NCBI RefSeq assembly: GCF_016734805.1
Contig: NZ_JAERQG010000001.1
Location: 124,001-188,000, forward strand
Source of the DNA: Marivirga atlantica
GTDB lineage: Bacteria > Bacteroidota > Bacteroidia > Cytophagales > Cyclobacteriaceae
Length of the DNA: 64,000 nucleotides
Direction: 5' to 3'
The notes under the pieces were generated by a model, which saw only the letters and a program-made list of their open reading frames with translations, was not told where the DNA came from and ran no database searches. Position 1 is the stretch's first letter. Each line of letters starts with the position of its first letter. A program made the position numbers and the translations under genes. Positions 1-7,870 of this stretch are shown one piece after another.

Positions 1-237
1 GCCAAAAAACTTGTGTTTACTTTAGCTGAAGTAATAAATGCTGACAGAAAAGATACAGGCATTCAGTGCAAAGTAATTGTTCCGAGTATTATTGATACAC
101 CACCTAATAGAGAAAGCATGCCAGATATGGATTTCTCAAAATGGGTAAAACCAGCTGAAATTGCCGATACCATCTATTTTCACCTGACCCATAACTACAT
201 TAAGGATGCTGTGGTAAAAGTGTATGGTGAAGTATAA
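1..237 (+). CDS. SDR family oxidoreductase, C-terminal fragment
   Basis: The reading frame is open from the first base, so the gene begins outside the window and only about 78 C-terminal residues are present. The text KLVFTLAEVINADRKDTGIQ followed by VIVPSIIDTPPNRESMPD looks like the late part of a short-chain dehydrogenase: the helix after the YxxxK catalytic motif, the 'P-x-x-x-x-T' loop and the substrate-binding lid. The Rossmann motif and catalytic Tyr/Lys lie off the left edge, so substrate and cofactor cannot be judged. The GTG at 13 is an internal valine, not a start. It converges on a small membrane protein gene, with a hairpin between them. Confidence 0.75.
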   Translation, partial: AKKLVFTLAEVINADRKDTGIQCKVIVPSIIDTPPNRESMPDMDFSKWVKPAEIADTIYFHLTHNYIKDAVVKVYGEV

Positions 238-249
238 TTTGTAATAAAA

Positions 250-277
250 TAGGATTCTCTCATCAAAGAGAATCCTA
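250..277. terminator. Bidirectional terminator hairpin between convergent genes
   Basis: A perfect 11-bp stem (TAGGATTCTCT with AGAGAATCCTA) encloses the loop CATCAA. On the minus strand it is followed by TTTTATT, so it best terminates the small membrane protein gene at 282-503. It can also stop readthrough from the SDR gene, although no T-run follows on the plus strand. Confidence 0.7.
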
Positions 278-281
278 CATA

Positions 282-503
282 TCACTTTCCGCTAAAGAAA
301 TCTCTTAATCCTTGTAAAGATATCAACCCGCCTACAATTAAGGAAGCATAATACCAAGGTTCGCTCATACTGTAACTAGTATCATCAAAAAGTCCGTTGA
401 TTTCATTCACCAAAGCATCGCTCGGCTGATGTTGAATTGCCCAGATGATGATAAAAACACCAACGACTAGCAGCAATACACCTCTTAATTTCTTGTTCTT
501 CAT
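282..503 (-). CDS. Small two-helix membrane protein, possibly DUF3185-like
   Basis: A 73-residue protein with a basic N-terminus (MKNKKLRG), a hydrophobic helix at about residues 8-24 and a second at about 52-66. The short acidic linker between them would face the periplasm. The spacing of the two helices and the closing GGLISLQGLRDFF resemble DUF3185 proteins, but the match is from memory and weak. It starts at an ATG. It lies 55 bases downstream of another small membrane protein gene on the same strand, so the two may be cotranscribed. Function unknown. Confidence 0.6.
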   Translation of the reverse strand: MKNKKLRGVLLLVVGVFIIIWAIQHQPSDALVNEINGLFDDTSYSMSEPWYYASLIVGGLISLQGLRDFFSGK

Positions 504-558
504 TTTTCATTTACTTTAAACCTGAATATACCAATTTAAAAGTAAATCAGTACTGATA

Positions 559-822
559 TTATTTAAAGAAGAAACCTACCACTAATAGAATACAGCCAAG
601 TGCTAATTGAGTTATAAGCAATGTTTTTTGGTAAAACGGTCGTTTTGAAAACGGTACAGATTGATCAAAAGGATCAAAAATTAATGCCAGATTTAAATTG
701 ATTCCGGCCCAGGTTAAATCCTTGAATAATATCAGCATCAAAGCGCCTAAAGTAGTCATCAGTAAGTAAAATCCTGTATTAAACCACTTGTTGATCCGAG
801 GTGTAATTACTTCAACTTTCAT
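559..822 (-). CDS. Hypothetical membrane protein
   Basis: An 87-residue protein not recognised as a named family. A short polar N-terminus (MKVEVITPRINKWFN) leads into a helix at about residues 16-34. A central segment contains FDPFDQSVPFSKRPFYQK, and a second helix at about 68-85 ends FFFK. This layout is common among uncharacterised Bacteroidota inner-membrane proteins. It is divergent from rlmN across a 134-base gap and sits upstream of the other small membrane gene. Confidence 0.6.
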   Translation of the reverse strand: MKVEVITPRINKWFNTGFYLLMTTLGALMLILFKDLTWAGINLNLALIFDPFDQSVPFSKRPFYQKTLLITQLALGCILLVVGFFFK

Positions 823-944
823 AATTTTTCCTTTTATTCAATTAGTGTCAATGAACTTGGCTTTATTACAAAACCACTAAAATTTTTACTCAATAGCATT
901 TGGAACTATTTTAAACTCGATCTGCTTTTGTTGCCTAATTGAAT

Positions 945-952
945 TAACTTTG
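945..952 (+). promoter_or_regulatory. Putative -7 element (TAACTTTG) of rlmN
   Basis: TAACTTTG matches the Bacteroidota -7 consensus TAnnTTTG. A TTTG at 927-930 is only 14 bases upstream, shorter than the 18-19 spacing at the clearer promoters here. The element ends just four bases before the rlmN ATG, implying a very short or absent leader. Confidence 0.45.
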
Positions 953-956
953 CATC

Positions 957-2045
957 ATGCAGAAAGTAGAAAAAGCGAAACACTTACCTAAAGAAGTTAT
1001 TGAAGTTAAGCTCAGCAAAAAGGACATTAGAAAGATGTCTGTTGAAGAGATTGCTGCTGATTTAACTGAAGCTGGTGAAAAAGCTTTTAGAGCTAAGCAA
1101 ATTTATGAGTGGCTTTGGATTAAGTCTGCTTCAACTTTTGAAGACATGACTAACCTGTCCAAACAACTCAGAGAATGGCTCGATGAAAACTACTGCATTA
1201 ATAGAATCACCATTGCTTCCAAACAAGTGAGTAATGACAGAACCATTAAAGTGGCTTTTAAACTGCATGATGGCAATGAGGTAGAGGGCGTTTTAATTCC
1301 TACGGAAAATAGAATGACAGCCTGTGTTTCTTCACAAGTGGGCTGCTCTTTAAGTTGTAAATTCTGCGCTACAGGTTACCTTAAAAGGATGCGTAATTTG
1401 GAAGCTGCCGAAATTTATGATCAGGTAGTAATGATCAAAAATCTGGCTGTAGAACATTATGACATGCCACTTTCAAATATAGTATATATGGGCATGGGTG
1501 AGCCTTTGCTTAATTATAAAAATGTACTTCAGTCTATTGATCATATTACTTCAGAAAAAGGACTAGGCATGTCACCAAAAAGAATTACCGTTTCCACAGC
1601 GGGTATTGCCAAAATGATCAAGAAACTGGGTGATGATGAAGTAAGGTTTAATCTGGCACTTTCTTTACATGCGGCCAATGATGAGAAGCGTAGCCAAATC
1701 ATGTCTATCAATGATGCCAATAACTTACCTATTTTAAGAGAAGCGCTAGAGTATTATTATGACAAAACTGGCAACAGAATCACCTTTGAATATTGTGTTT
1801 TCGAAGGTTTTAATGATAGCATTGATGACGCTAAAGAACTTCACCAGTTTACCAAGTATGTTCCTGCTAAGGTAAATCTAATAGAGTATAATCCTATAGA
1901 CATGGCTGACTTCACCAACACAGGTGATGACAAACTTGATGCCTTTGCCGATTATTTAGAAGATAAAGGTGTGATCGTGAATGTGCGTAGAAGCCGAGGT
2001 AAAGATATTGACGCTGCCTGTGGTCAATTAGCCAATAAGCACTAA
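957..2045 (+). CDS. rlmN: 23S rRNA/tRNA adenine C2-methyltransferase RlmN
   Basis: A 362-residue radical-SAM methyltransferase. It methylates C2 of A2503 in 23S rRNA and of A37 in some tRNAs through a methyl-cysteine intermediate. The radical-SAM cluster motif CxxxCxxC is present as C130, C134 and C137 (GCSLSCKFCATG). The GEPLLN motif follows, and the C-terminal catalytic cysteine is C355 in DAACGQLA. The N-terminal segment KKDIRKMSVEEIAADLTEAG is the usual Bacteroidota RlmN start region, here preceded by about 20 extra residues. The ATG at 957 is nearly on top of the predicted transcription start; Met27 at 1035 is the next in-frame ATG but would remove conserved residues. Length and motifs are complete. 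Confidence 0.95.
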   Translation: MQKVEKAKHLPKEVIEVKLSKKDIRKMSVEEIAADLTEAGEKAFRAKQIYEWLWIKSASTFEDMTNLSKQLREWLDENYCINRITIASKQVSNDRTIKVAFKLHDGNEVEGVLIPTENRMTACVSSQVGCSLSCKFCATGYLKRMRNLEAAEIYDQVVMIKNLAVEHYDMPLSNIVYMGMGEPLLNYKNVLQSIDHITSEKGLGMSPKRITVSTAGIAKMIKKLGDDEVRFNLALSLHAANDEKRSQIMSINDANNLPILREALEYYYDKTGNRITFEYCVFEGFNDSIDDAKELHQFTKYVPAKVNLIEYNPIDMADFTNTGDDKLDAFADYLEDKGVIVNVRRSRGKDIDAACGQLANKH

Positions 2046-2067
2046 TTTCTATTTTAACTCTTGAGCA

Positions 2068-2089
2068 GTATATTAGCTTTCTAATATAC
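2068..2089. repeat. Perfect 9-bp inverted repeat just before the PrsW-like gene
   Basis: GTATATTAG, a CTTT loop, then CTAATATAC. It ends four bases before the ATG at 2094. It could be an operator, a hairpin hiding the start codon, or a weak rlmN terminator; no T-run follows. Confidence 0.5.
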
Positions 2090-2093
2090 ACCT

Positions 2094-3713
2094 ATGGTTT
2101 TCTCGCTTGCAGTACTCATTACTACCTTTAGTATTTTTGGTTTATTCATCCTTAATAAATACAGAGCCAGCAGGAATAAGAAGCTTTTCCTAAAAAAGGG
2201 AATGACCCGATCCTTCTTTGCGGTTACCATAATCGTCTTTGTTATTGGCTTTTTTGTGTCTCTGGTTTTACCGGAAAATGGTTTAAACCTTGAGATTTTT
2301 CAACTGCATAATGAGGAAATGGTACTTAAAAGCCATAGCTCTTATTGGTATAAAATATTGGCAGTTTTTACAGAAGTAAATCTAATTGGAGTCTTCTTCG
2401 CCACCCTTATTCTCGTTATATGGGCATACTACCTCCACAAGCTCGATTTTTTCAATCAAGAGAAAATAAGTATTAGCATACTGGCGCTGATTCTTGGTAT
2501 GTTATGCACCTTCCTGGTATTCCCAATAACTGATTTTCTTAAACTGACTTTTGACATTCATTTCAGCAATAATGCCCTATATAATCTCTTTGTCTACTCA
2601 TGGTTTAATATAGGCTTAGTTGAAGAATTCGTAAAAATACTCCCGGTTCTGGTAGTGCTTTTTTTCACCAAAGAAGTAGATGAGCCTATCGACCTTATTT
2701 ACTATGCTTGTTTATCCGCCTTAGGTTTCGCCTTCATTGAAAACTTATTGTATTTCAGAAATATTGGAGGGCAGATTTTTATTGGTAGGGCCATGTATTC
2801 TGCTATAGGCCATATGGTAGATGCTTCTTTCTGTGTTTATGGAATTATCCTAAGTAAGTTCAAGTATAAACAATGGAAATGGAATTTGGTCATTATGTAC
2901 TTCCTGTTAGGCAGTTTTGTTCACGGCTTGTATGACTTTTTCCTTTTCGAAGGTTGGATCATTCTTTTCTATATTGCCTTTCTTATTTTTATTCAATCAT
3001 GGGCAATTATCATCAATAATTGTATCAATAACTCAAAATACTTCAGCTATAGAATTTTGCCTCAATACGAACGGCTGAAAGTATTTATGGCCATGAGTTT
3101 TTCCATCTTAATTATTTTGAGCTTTGTAGCGGACGGTCTAATTGTTGGCAGAGATCATGCAGTAACCACTTACTGGGCTTCAGCTTTTCGGTTTACTCTT
3201 TTAATAGCTTTTTACGTAACAGGGATTAGTAGTTTCGATATGATGAAGGGCTACTGGCGCAAAGTGGATTTCAGCATTATCGATGATTTTAACAGAAACT
3301 TTAGTTTCAGGTCACTGACCAGAATTTTCACCAACAACACCATCCATCCTCAAAATAGAGTTGGTAAGAAACTACAACTGCACAGTCCTAAAGAAAATGT
3401 AGCATTAAGAGCTGTTCTAGGCATTACTTCTGGTAAAATTGTGGATAGGGTTAAACTCAGAAGACTTAACCGTTCTTTCGATTACAACTGGTTTAAAATT
3501 AAGCTTGATAAACCTTTGGGACTACCTTCCAAATACGTTCAGGACACTATTTTTATTCAATTTAATAGCCCTCATTTAAGTTTAGAACATGACAAGCATA
3601 TAAGATGTCACCTTCGTGTTTTAATTAAGTCAGAAGAAAACGACAAAAAAATCTTGGTCAAAAACTTCGGTGATGTTATTGTCAATGGACATGACTTCGA
3701 ATACAAAAATTAA
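2094..3713 (+). CDS. PrsW-family intramembrane metalloprotease with extra C-terminal domain
   Basis: A 539-residue multi-pass membrane protein. The PrsW/M82 signature is visible in order: VEEFVK at residues 176-181, GFAFIEN at 211-217, H240 in the helix SAIGHMVDAS, and H277 in HGLYD. These Glu/His residues would bind the active-site zinc in the membrane. B. subtilis PrsW cuts the anti-sigma factor RsiW; the substrate here is unknown and no anti-sigma gene is adjacent. After the core, two more helices (about 322-375) lead to about 160 soluble residues that most PrsW proteins lack. The protein is therefore longer than the usual 220-400. It has its own terminator at 3720-3750. Confidence 0.85.
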   Translation: MVFSLAVLITTFSIFGLFILNKYRASRNKKLFLKKGMTRSFFAVTIIVFVIGFFVSLVLPENGLNLEIFQLHNEEMVLKSHSSYWYKILAVFTEVNLIGVFFATLILVIWAYYLHKLDFFNQEKISISILALILGMLCTFLVFPITDFLKLTFDIHFSNNALYNLFVYSWFNIGLVEEFVKILPVLVVLFFTKEVDEPIDLIYYACLSALGFAFIENLLYFRNIGGQIFIGRAMYSAIGHMVDASFCVYGIILSKFKYKQWKWNLVIMYFLLGSFVHGLYDFFLFEGWIILFYIAFLIFIQSWAIIINNCINNSKYFSYRILPQYERLKVFMAMSFSILIILSFVADGLIVGRDHAVTTYWASAFRFTLLIAFYVTGISSFDMMKGYWRKVDFSIIDDFNRNFSFRSLTRIFTNNTIHPQNRVGKKLQLHSPKENVALRAVLGITSGKIVDRVKLRRLNRSFDYNWFKIKLDKPLGLPSKYVQDTIFIQFNSPHLSLEHDKHIRCHLRVLIKSEENDKKILVKNFGDVIVNGHDFEYKN

Positions 3714-3719
3714 TAACAA

Positions 3720-3750
3720 AAAAGGCTAAAACTTTCAATTTTAGCCTTTT
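3720..3750. terminator. Bidirectional terminator
   Basis: AAAAGGCTAAAA pairs with TTTTAGCCTTTT around the loop CTTTCAA. A-rich and T-rich flanks allow it to serve the PrsW-like gene (plus) and psd (minus), which converge here. Confidence 0.8.
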
Positions 3751-3772
3751 GAAATATCTTATCTTAATTTTA

Positions 3773-4432
3773 TTAGGATAGCTCTGCAAGAATCGTTCTT
3801 CCTCCTTTAGTTTTATCACCAATGTTTACATTTATTTTGGCATCAAGTGGAAGAAAAACATCTACTCTGGAGCCAAATTTAATGAAGCCAAATTCAGCAC
3901 CTTGATCTACAGCATCACCTTCATTCACATACCATTTAATTCTTCTGGCAACTGCACCTGCAATCTGTCTGAAAAGTACTTGAACACCATCTGGCTTTTC
4001 AACCACAATAGTAGTTCGCTCATTTTCCGTACTTGATTTTGGGTGCCATGCAACCAGGTATTTACCCGCATGGTATTTACAGAACTTAACAACTCCTGCA
4101 ATTGGACTTCTATTTACATGCACATTTACAGGTGACATGAATATGGATATCTGCTTTCTCTTTTCTTTAAAGTACTCTGTTTCTTCAGCGTCTTCAATCA
4201 CCACCACTTTTCCATCTGCCGGAGCCAGCACATGCTTATCATTCTTTACAATTTTGAATGACGGGTTTCTGAAGAATTGCAGAATAAGGAAATAAACAAC
4301 TACTAATATCCCTAAAACACTATTATTTACCCATTCAGGTGCATCAGTAAGGTAATCCACCAAAAAGTAAATACCTACAAATATGATTAGCGAAAAGAAT
4401 AGAATCTTTCGTCCTTCTTTATGTAAAGTCAT
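3773..4432 (-). CDS. psd: Phosphatidylserine decarboxylase proenzyme (short form)
   Basis: A 219-residue proenzyme that makes phosphatidylethanolamine from phosphatidylserine at the inner membrane. Two N-terminal helices lie at about residues 10-25 and 34-50. The self-cleavage site is G187-S188 in FGSRVDVFLP, where Ser becomes the pyruvoyl group. Other family text includes LAPADGKVV, the SPVNVHVNRSPIAG stretch and KYHAGKYLVAWHPKSS. This is the compact type found in Bacteroidota, about 100 residues shorter than the E. coli enzyme. It lies downstream of the glutamate dehydrogenase gene but separated from it by a terminator. cdsA, one step earlier in phospholipid synthesis, is two genes upstream. 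Confidence 0.93.
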   Translation of the reverse strand: MTLHKEGRKILFFSLIIFVGIYFLVDYLTDAPEWVNNSVLGILVVVYFLILQFFRNPSFKIVKNDKHVLAPADGKVVVIEDAEETEYFKEKRKQISIFMSPVNVHVNRSPIAGVVKFCKYHAGKYLVAWHPKSSTENERTTIVVEKPDGVQVLFRQIAGAVARRIKWYVNEGDAVDQGAEFGFIKFGSRVDVFLPLDAKINVNIGDKTKGGRTILAELS

Positions 4433-4458
4433 AACATGAATTTTTTAACAAATATAAA

Positions 4459-4481
4459 AAAAGCGCCTAACCAGCGCTTTT
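4459..4481 (-). terminator. Rho-independent terminator of the glutamate dehydrogenase gene
   Basis: Read on the minus strand, AAAAGCGC, loop TGGTTAG, then GCGCTTTT followed by a T-rich tail. It lies 34 bases past the dehydrogenase stop and 27 bases before the psd start. Confidence 0.85.
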
Positions 4482-4514
4482 CTTTTTATCTTAAAATTAG
4501 GCTTGGTTAGTATT

Positions 4515-5789
4515 TTAGTAACCTCCTCTAAATTTATATGTTTTAGCAACCTTATCAATTGCTACTATATAAGCAGCAATTCTCATTGGCACATTGTATT
4601 CAAGGCTTGTTTTGTAAACCATCTCGAAAGCATCTTTCATAATTCTGTCCGATCTTCTGTTTACGCGCTCACCTGTCCATTTATAGCCAAGTCTGTTTTG
4701 TACCCACTCAAAGTAAGACACCGTAACACCACCTGCATTAGCCAAAATATCAGGAGCTACCATTATGCCTTTTTCGTTAATTACTTTATCAGCTTTTGCC
4801 GAAGTTGGACCATTGGCACCTTCCACAATTAGCTTAGCCTTGATGTTGTTTACGTTATCGTTATTAATAACATCTTCCTTAGCTGCTGGAATTAGTACAT
4901 CAACCTCTAATTCAAGAACTTCATTGCCATCTATTTTCTCAGCACCCTGGAAGCCTTCTAAAGTTCCATTGTTATTATTTCTGTAATCGATTGCCTCCTT
5001 AATGTTAATACCATTATCATTAAAATAACCACCCGAAATATCAGAAATGGCCTTGATAGTGGCACCTCTTTCCTCTAACAATAAAGCAGCAAATGAACCA
5101 ACATTACCAAAACCTTGAACAGCCATAGTAGCTTTATAAGGATTGATTTTTAATTTTTCCATTGCAGCTAAAGCTGATACCATAACGCCACGGCCTGTAG
5201 CTTCTGTTCTACCTAACGAACCACCTAAAACTAATGGCTTACCAGTAACAACCGCATTTACAGTCATACCTTTAGACCTTGAGTAGGCATCCATCATCCA
5301 TGCCATTTCTCTAGGGCCTGTACCCATATCCGGAGCTGGAATATCTCTATCAGCACCAAATACATCTACCATAGCTTCAGTATAAGCACGAGTTAACCTT
5401 TCGATTTCACCTGCTGACATCGCTCTTGGGTTACATTTGATTCCCCCTTTGGCACCGCCATAAGGAATATCAACCACCGCACATTTCCACGTCATCCAAG
5501 CGGCTAAAGCTTTTACCTCATCAATGTTTACACCCATATCATACCTTACACCACCTTTTGATGGCCCTAAAATAGTTGAGTGAATAACTCGGTAACCTTC
5601 AAACACTTGAATAGACCCATCATCCATCGTGATAGGTAGCGTTACAATAACTTGACGTGCTGGAGATTTTAAAACATTGTAGATTTCATCATCTAGTCCT
5701 AAGTGCTGGGCTGCGATATGAAATCTTGACATCATCGACTCAAAAGGATTCTCTAAGTCTTTAATTGGAGCCGGTTCTATATAACCCAT
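4515..5789 (-). CDS. gdhA: Glu/Leu/Phe/Val dehydrogenase (glutamate dehydrogenase)
   Basis: A 424-residue cytosolic enzyme interconverting glutamate with 2-oxoglutarate and ammonia. The GLFV active-site signature is complete: PYGGAKGG at 109-116 with catalytic K114, followed by NP. GPSKGGVRY (75-83) binds substrate. The Rossmann dinucleotide motif is GFGNVG near residue 226. LKSPARQVIVTLPI and GPREMAWMMDAY are typical of the roughly 420-residue NAD-type enzymes of Bacteroidota and archaea rather than the 450-residue NADP form. The start fits the family, and a TAATTTTG element lies 32 bases upstream. It sits between cdsA and psd but has its own promoter and terminator. The symbol follows general usage; gudB or rocG would describe the same chemistry. 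Confidence 0.93.
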   Translation of the reverse strand: MGYIEPAPIKDLENPFESMMSRFHIAAQHLGLDDEIYNVLKSPARQVIVTLPITMDDGSIQVFEGYRVIHSTILGPSKGGVRYDMGVNIDEVKALAAWMTWKCAVVDIPYGGAKGGIKCNPRAMSAGEIERLTRAYTEAMVDVFGADRDIPAPDMGTGPREMAWMMDAYSRSKGMTVNAVVTGKPLVLGGSLGRTEATGRGVMVSALAAMEKLKINPYKATMAVQGFGNVGSFAALLLEERGATIKAISDISGGYFNDNGINIKEAIDYRNNNNGTLEGFQGAEKIDGNEVLELEVDVLIPAAKEDVINNDNVNNIKAKLIVEGANGPTSAKADKVINEKGIMVAPDILANAGGVTVSYFEWVQNRLGYKWTGERVNRRSDRIMKDAFEMVYKTSLEYNVPMRIAAYIVAIDKVAKTYKFRGGY

Positions 5790-5820
5790 ATTATTTTGTG
5801 TTTTTTATAAAAACTTTGAG

Positions 5821-5828
5821 CAAAATTA
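5821..5828 (-). promoter_or_regulatory. Putative -7 element (TAATTTTG) of the glutamate dehydrogenase gene
   Basis: TAATTTTG on the minus strand, 31 bases before the ATG at 5789. A TTG lies 14 bases further upstream (5843-5845), closer than the usual spacing, so only the -7 part is supported. Confidence 0.5.
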
Positions 5829-5877
5829 GTGATTTGTAGGTTCAATTTTGCTTTTTGATGGCCGAAAGTTATAAAAA

Positions 5878-6711
5878 TCAGTCGAAAAGCATCAAAAAAG
5901 CAGAAATAAATGGTGCGGACAACAAAAGTCCATCAAAGCGATCCAAAAAGCCGCCATGTCCGGGAATTATACTGCCTGAATCTTTGATATCTATACTTCT
6001 TTTAAAGAGCGATTCTACTAAATCACCATAAGTGCCTGCTATTACAATAATACCTGCAATGCAGAACCATTGCCAGTCGGCTATTTCATCAAAATTATGA
6101 GCCATTAAAGCCGCTAAACAAAAGGCCAGTATGGTACCGCCTAAAGCACCTTCCCAGGTTTTTTTAGGAGAAATTCTTTCGAATAATTTGGTTCTACCAA
6201 ACCTTACCCCGGCAAAATAAGCACCTGTATCGCTGGCCCACAGTATAAAAAGGGCGCCTAATATTATTTGAAAGCTATAAGTTCCATTATAAAAAACTGC
6301 AATATGTAATAATGAAAAAGGTATGGCCACATATATAATACCCAGAAAGGTGTAGGCTATATTAGTAAATGGCTTGGTGTCATTCTTTTTATAAAGTTTC
6401 ACAAAGTAAACGGTTGCACCAATGGGTGCAATAGCGAAGTAAATGCGAGGATCAAGATGCTGAGCGCGCACTAAAAAAGTTATTGTATAAACCGATAAGC
6501 CTGTTATGGTTCCCCAAAACTTGAGAGGAAGTGCACCATCTAAACCTACCAGTTTGTAAAATTCAAGCTGGGTAAGCATACAAAGCACAAAAAACACAGC
6601 AAAATAAGTCCATTGACTATAAACTATACAAAAAAGTATGAGTGCTACTCCAATAATTGCAGCAATAATTCTTTGTGTGAGATTGCTGTATTTATCCAAA
6701 CGTGATGTCAT
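5878..6711 (-). CDS. cdsA: Phosphatidate cytidylyltransferase
   Basis: A 277-residue integral membrane enzyme making CDP-diacylglycerol from phosphatidate and CTP, the branch point of phospholipid synthesis. The PROSITE CDS signature is complete near the C-terminus: SLFKRSIDIKDSGS, then PGHGGFLDRFD. WASDTGAYFAGVRFGRTKL and SPKKTWEGALGG are also typical. About seven or eight helices are evident. A TTG two codons upstream (6717) would also be in frame, but the ATG at 6711 (MTSRLDKYSNLTQR) is preferred. Its start lies inside the 3' end of the DUF2007 gene by 20 bases, so the two are probably translationally coupled within the CPBP-DUF2007-cdsA operon. Confidence 0.94.
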   Translation of the reverse strand: MTSRLDKYSNLTQRIIAAIIGVALILFCIVYSQWTYFAVFFVLCMLTQLEFYKLVGLDGALPLKFWGTITGLSVYTITFLVRAQHLDPRIYFAIAPIGATVYFVKLYKKNDTKPFTNIAYTFLGIIYVAIPFSLLHIAVFYNGTYSFQIILGALFILWASDTGAYFAGVRFGRTKLFERISPKKTWEGALGGTILAFCLAALMAHNFDEIADWQWFCIAGIIVIAGTYGDLVESLFKRSIDIKDSGSIIPGHGGFLDRFDGLLLSAPFISAFLMLFD

Positions 6712-6901
6712 TCTCAATAATTTTGATGGCCCTTATCACTTGATCAGGATTAACCTTAATCTCGTAATGGCCATTAATTTGATAAGCTGAATCCATTTTA
6801 TTCAAGATGATTGTATCAATCGAACCTTCTTCCAGATGAGATTTAATTATTTCAGCTCTGTAAAGTAACTCTGTTTTGTATATGGTTTGCCATTTAGCCA
6901 T
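6692..6901 (-). CDS. DUF2007-type putative signal-transducing protein
   Basis: A 69-residue soluble protein. The opening WQTIYKTELLYRAEIIKSHLEEGSI and the later HYEIKVNPDQVIRAIKIIE match DUF2007, a small ferredoxin-like fold in which strand-helix units carry 'A-x-x-I-x-x-x-L-E-x-x-G-I'. Its molecular role is unknown. It overlaps the protease gene upstream by eight bases and cdsA downstream by twenty, so it is the middle cistron of a tightly packed operon. That arrangement suggests a membrane or lipid-linked role, but this is context only. Confidence 0.8.
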   Translation of the reverse strand: MAKWQTIYKTELLYRAEIIKSHLEEGSIDTIILNKMDSAYQINGHYEIKVNPDQVIRAIKIIENDITFG

Positions 6902-7832
6902 TGAGCTGTTTTTGCATGTATTGATAAAAAAATCTGAATAAATAAATACAGGCTACCAGCCCCACTAGTGAAACATATACAGGCATTGCTGTATCCATTT
7001 CGGTTGCATCCCAATCTTCTGAAACTCTTGGTCCTACATAAGCTGCAATTACGGCCAGTCCGTTATTTACGAAATGAGCGATTACCGCATACCATATATT
7101 ACCAGAATAATAATAAATATAACCAAAAAGCGCACCTAATAAAATTCTGGGTACAACTCCATAAAACTGCATATGAAAAGCGCCAAAAATAATGGCTGTG
7201 ACCCAAATGGCCACATGAGGATTTTTGGCAATAACCTGAAGTTTATTTTGTAATAAGCCTCTAAAAATAAGTTCTTCACCAACAGCTGGCAACACTCCAA
7301 TAACTATAAGTGCCAGTAGCATTTCACCGAAACTATCGTAAGTGCTCAAAAGCTTGGTAAGCTCCATTAGTTGGTCTTCCATATTTCTTGCCCAGTTTTC
7401 AAAACCTCGCATAAAATCAGGGAATTCTATATTCATATTCCAGTCGATCACAACTGAGTTGAAAATCATGAAGCAAAAGGTAAGTGCTGCTACCACTAAT
7501 GCCTGCTTTGCAGTGAACCTTTTTCTATTAAAATACATTGTGAGCCTTTGGTCGTCCACTACTTTGATGAAAAAGAGTGCGAAGCCAGTAAAACCTAGTA
7601 AGTGACTTATGCCTTGGGCGGTATAAATTACAGCCTTTGTATCATTAGCATATGGCGGCTCAAATACAGTCATAGCTTCAGCCAATGGCACCTGAGCAAC
7701 CAAAATTGCTGCTACAACACCAATAAGTTGACCCAGCACATTAGCTGCAATAAACAGCAATACAAAAGTTATGAGTGATACCCAGGGATTCTTATTATGT
7801 TTTAGTGGAAGATTGTCTTCGAAAGAATTCAT
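6894..7832 (-). CDS. CPBP-family intramembrane metalloprotease
   Basis: A 312-residue multi-pass membrane protein of the CPBP (Abi/Rce1-like) family. The signature motifs are present in order: EELIFRGLL with the paired Glu and Arg, FGAFHMQFYG with the second-motif His, and HFVNNGLAV with the third His. These residues form the active site inside the membrane. About eight helices are seen. The ATG at 7832 (MNSFEDNLPLKHNKNPW) gives a normal cytoplasmic N-terminus; upstream in-frame codons cross the promoter and are not used. It is the first gene of the operon with DUF2007 and cdsA. Substrate unknown. Confidence 0.88.
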   Translation of the reverse strand: MNSFEDNLPLKHNKNPWVSLITFVLLFIAANVLGQLIGVVAAILVAQVPLAEAMTVFEPPYANDTKAVIYTAQGISHLLGFTGFALFFIKVVDDQRLTMYFNRKRFTAKQALVVAALTFCFMIFNSVVIDWNMNIEFPDFMRGFENWARNMEDQLMELTKLLSTYDSFGEMLLALIVIGVLPAVGEELIFRGLLQNKLQVIAKNPHVAIWVTAIIFGAFHMQFYGVVPRILLGALFGYIYYYSGNIWYAVIAHFVNNGLAVIAAYVGPRVSEDWDATEMDTAMPVYVSLVGLVACIYLFRFFYQYMQKQLNG

Positions 7833-7840
7833 ATAAAGCG

Positions 7841-7870
7841 TAAATTTACAGCAAAATTCATATTTACAAA
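7841..7870 (-). promoter_or_regulatory. Promoter of the CPBP-DUF2007-cdsA operon
   Basis: On the minus strand TTTG (7867-7870), 18 bases, then TAAATTTA (7841-7848), one mismatch from TAnnTTTG. It ends eight bases before the protease ATG. Its upstream half abuts the dusB start codon at 7871. Confidence 0.45.

Noticed and set aside
4503-4832. 109-codon plus-strand open frame
   Set aside because: It lies antisense to the end of the glutamate dehydrogenase gene and has a composition without family similarity.
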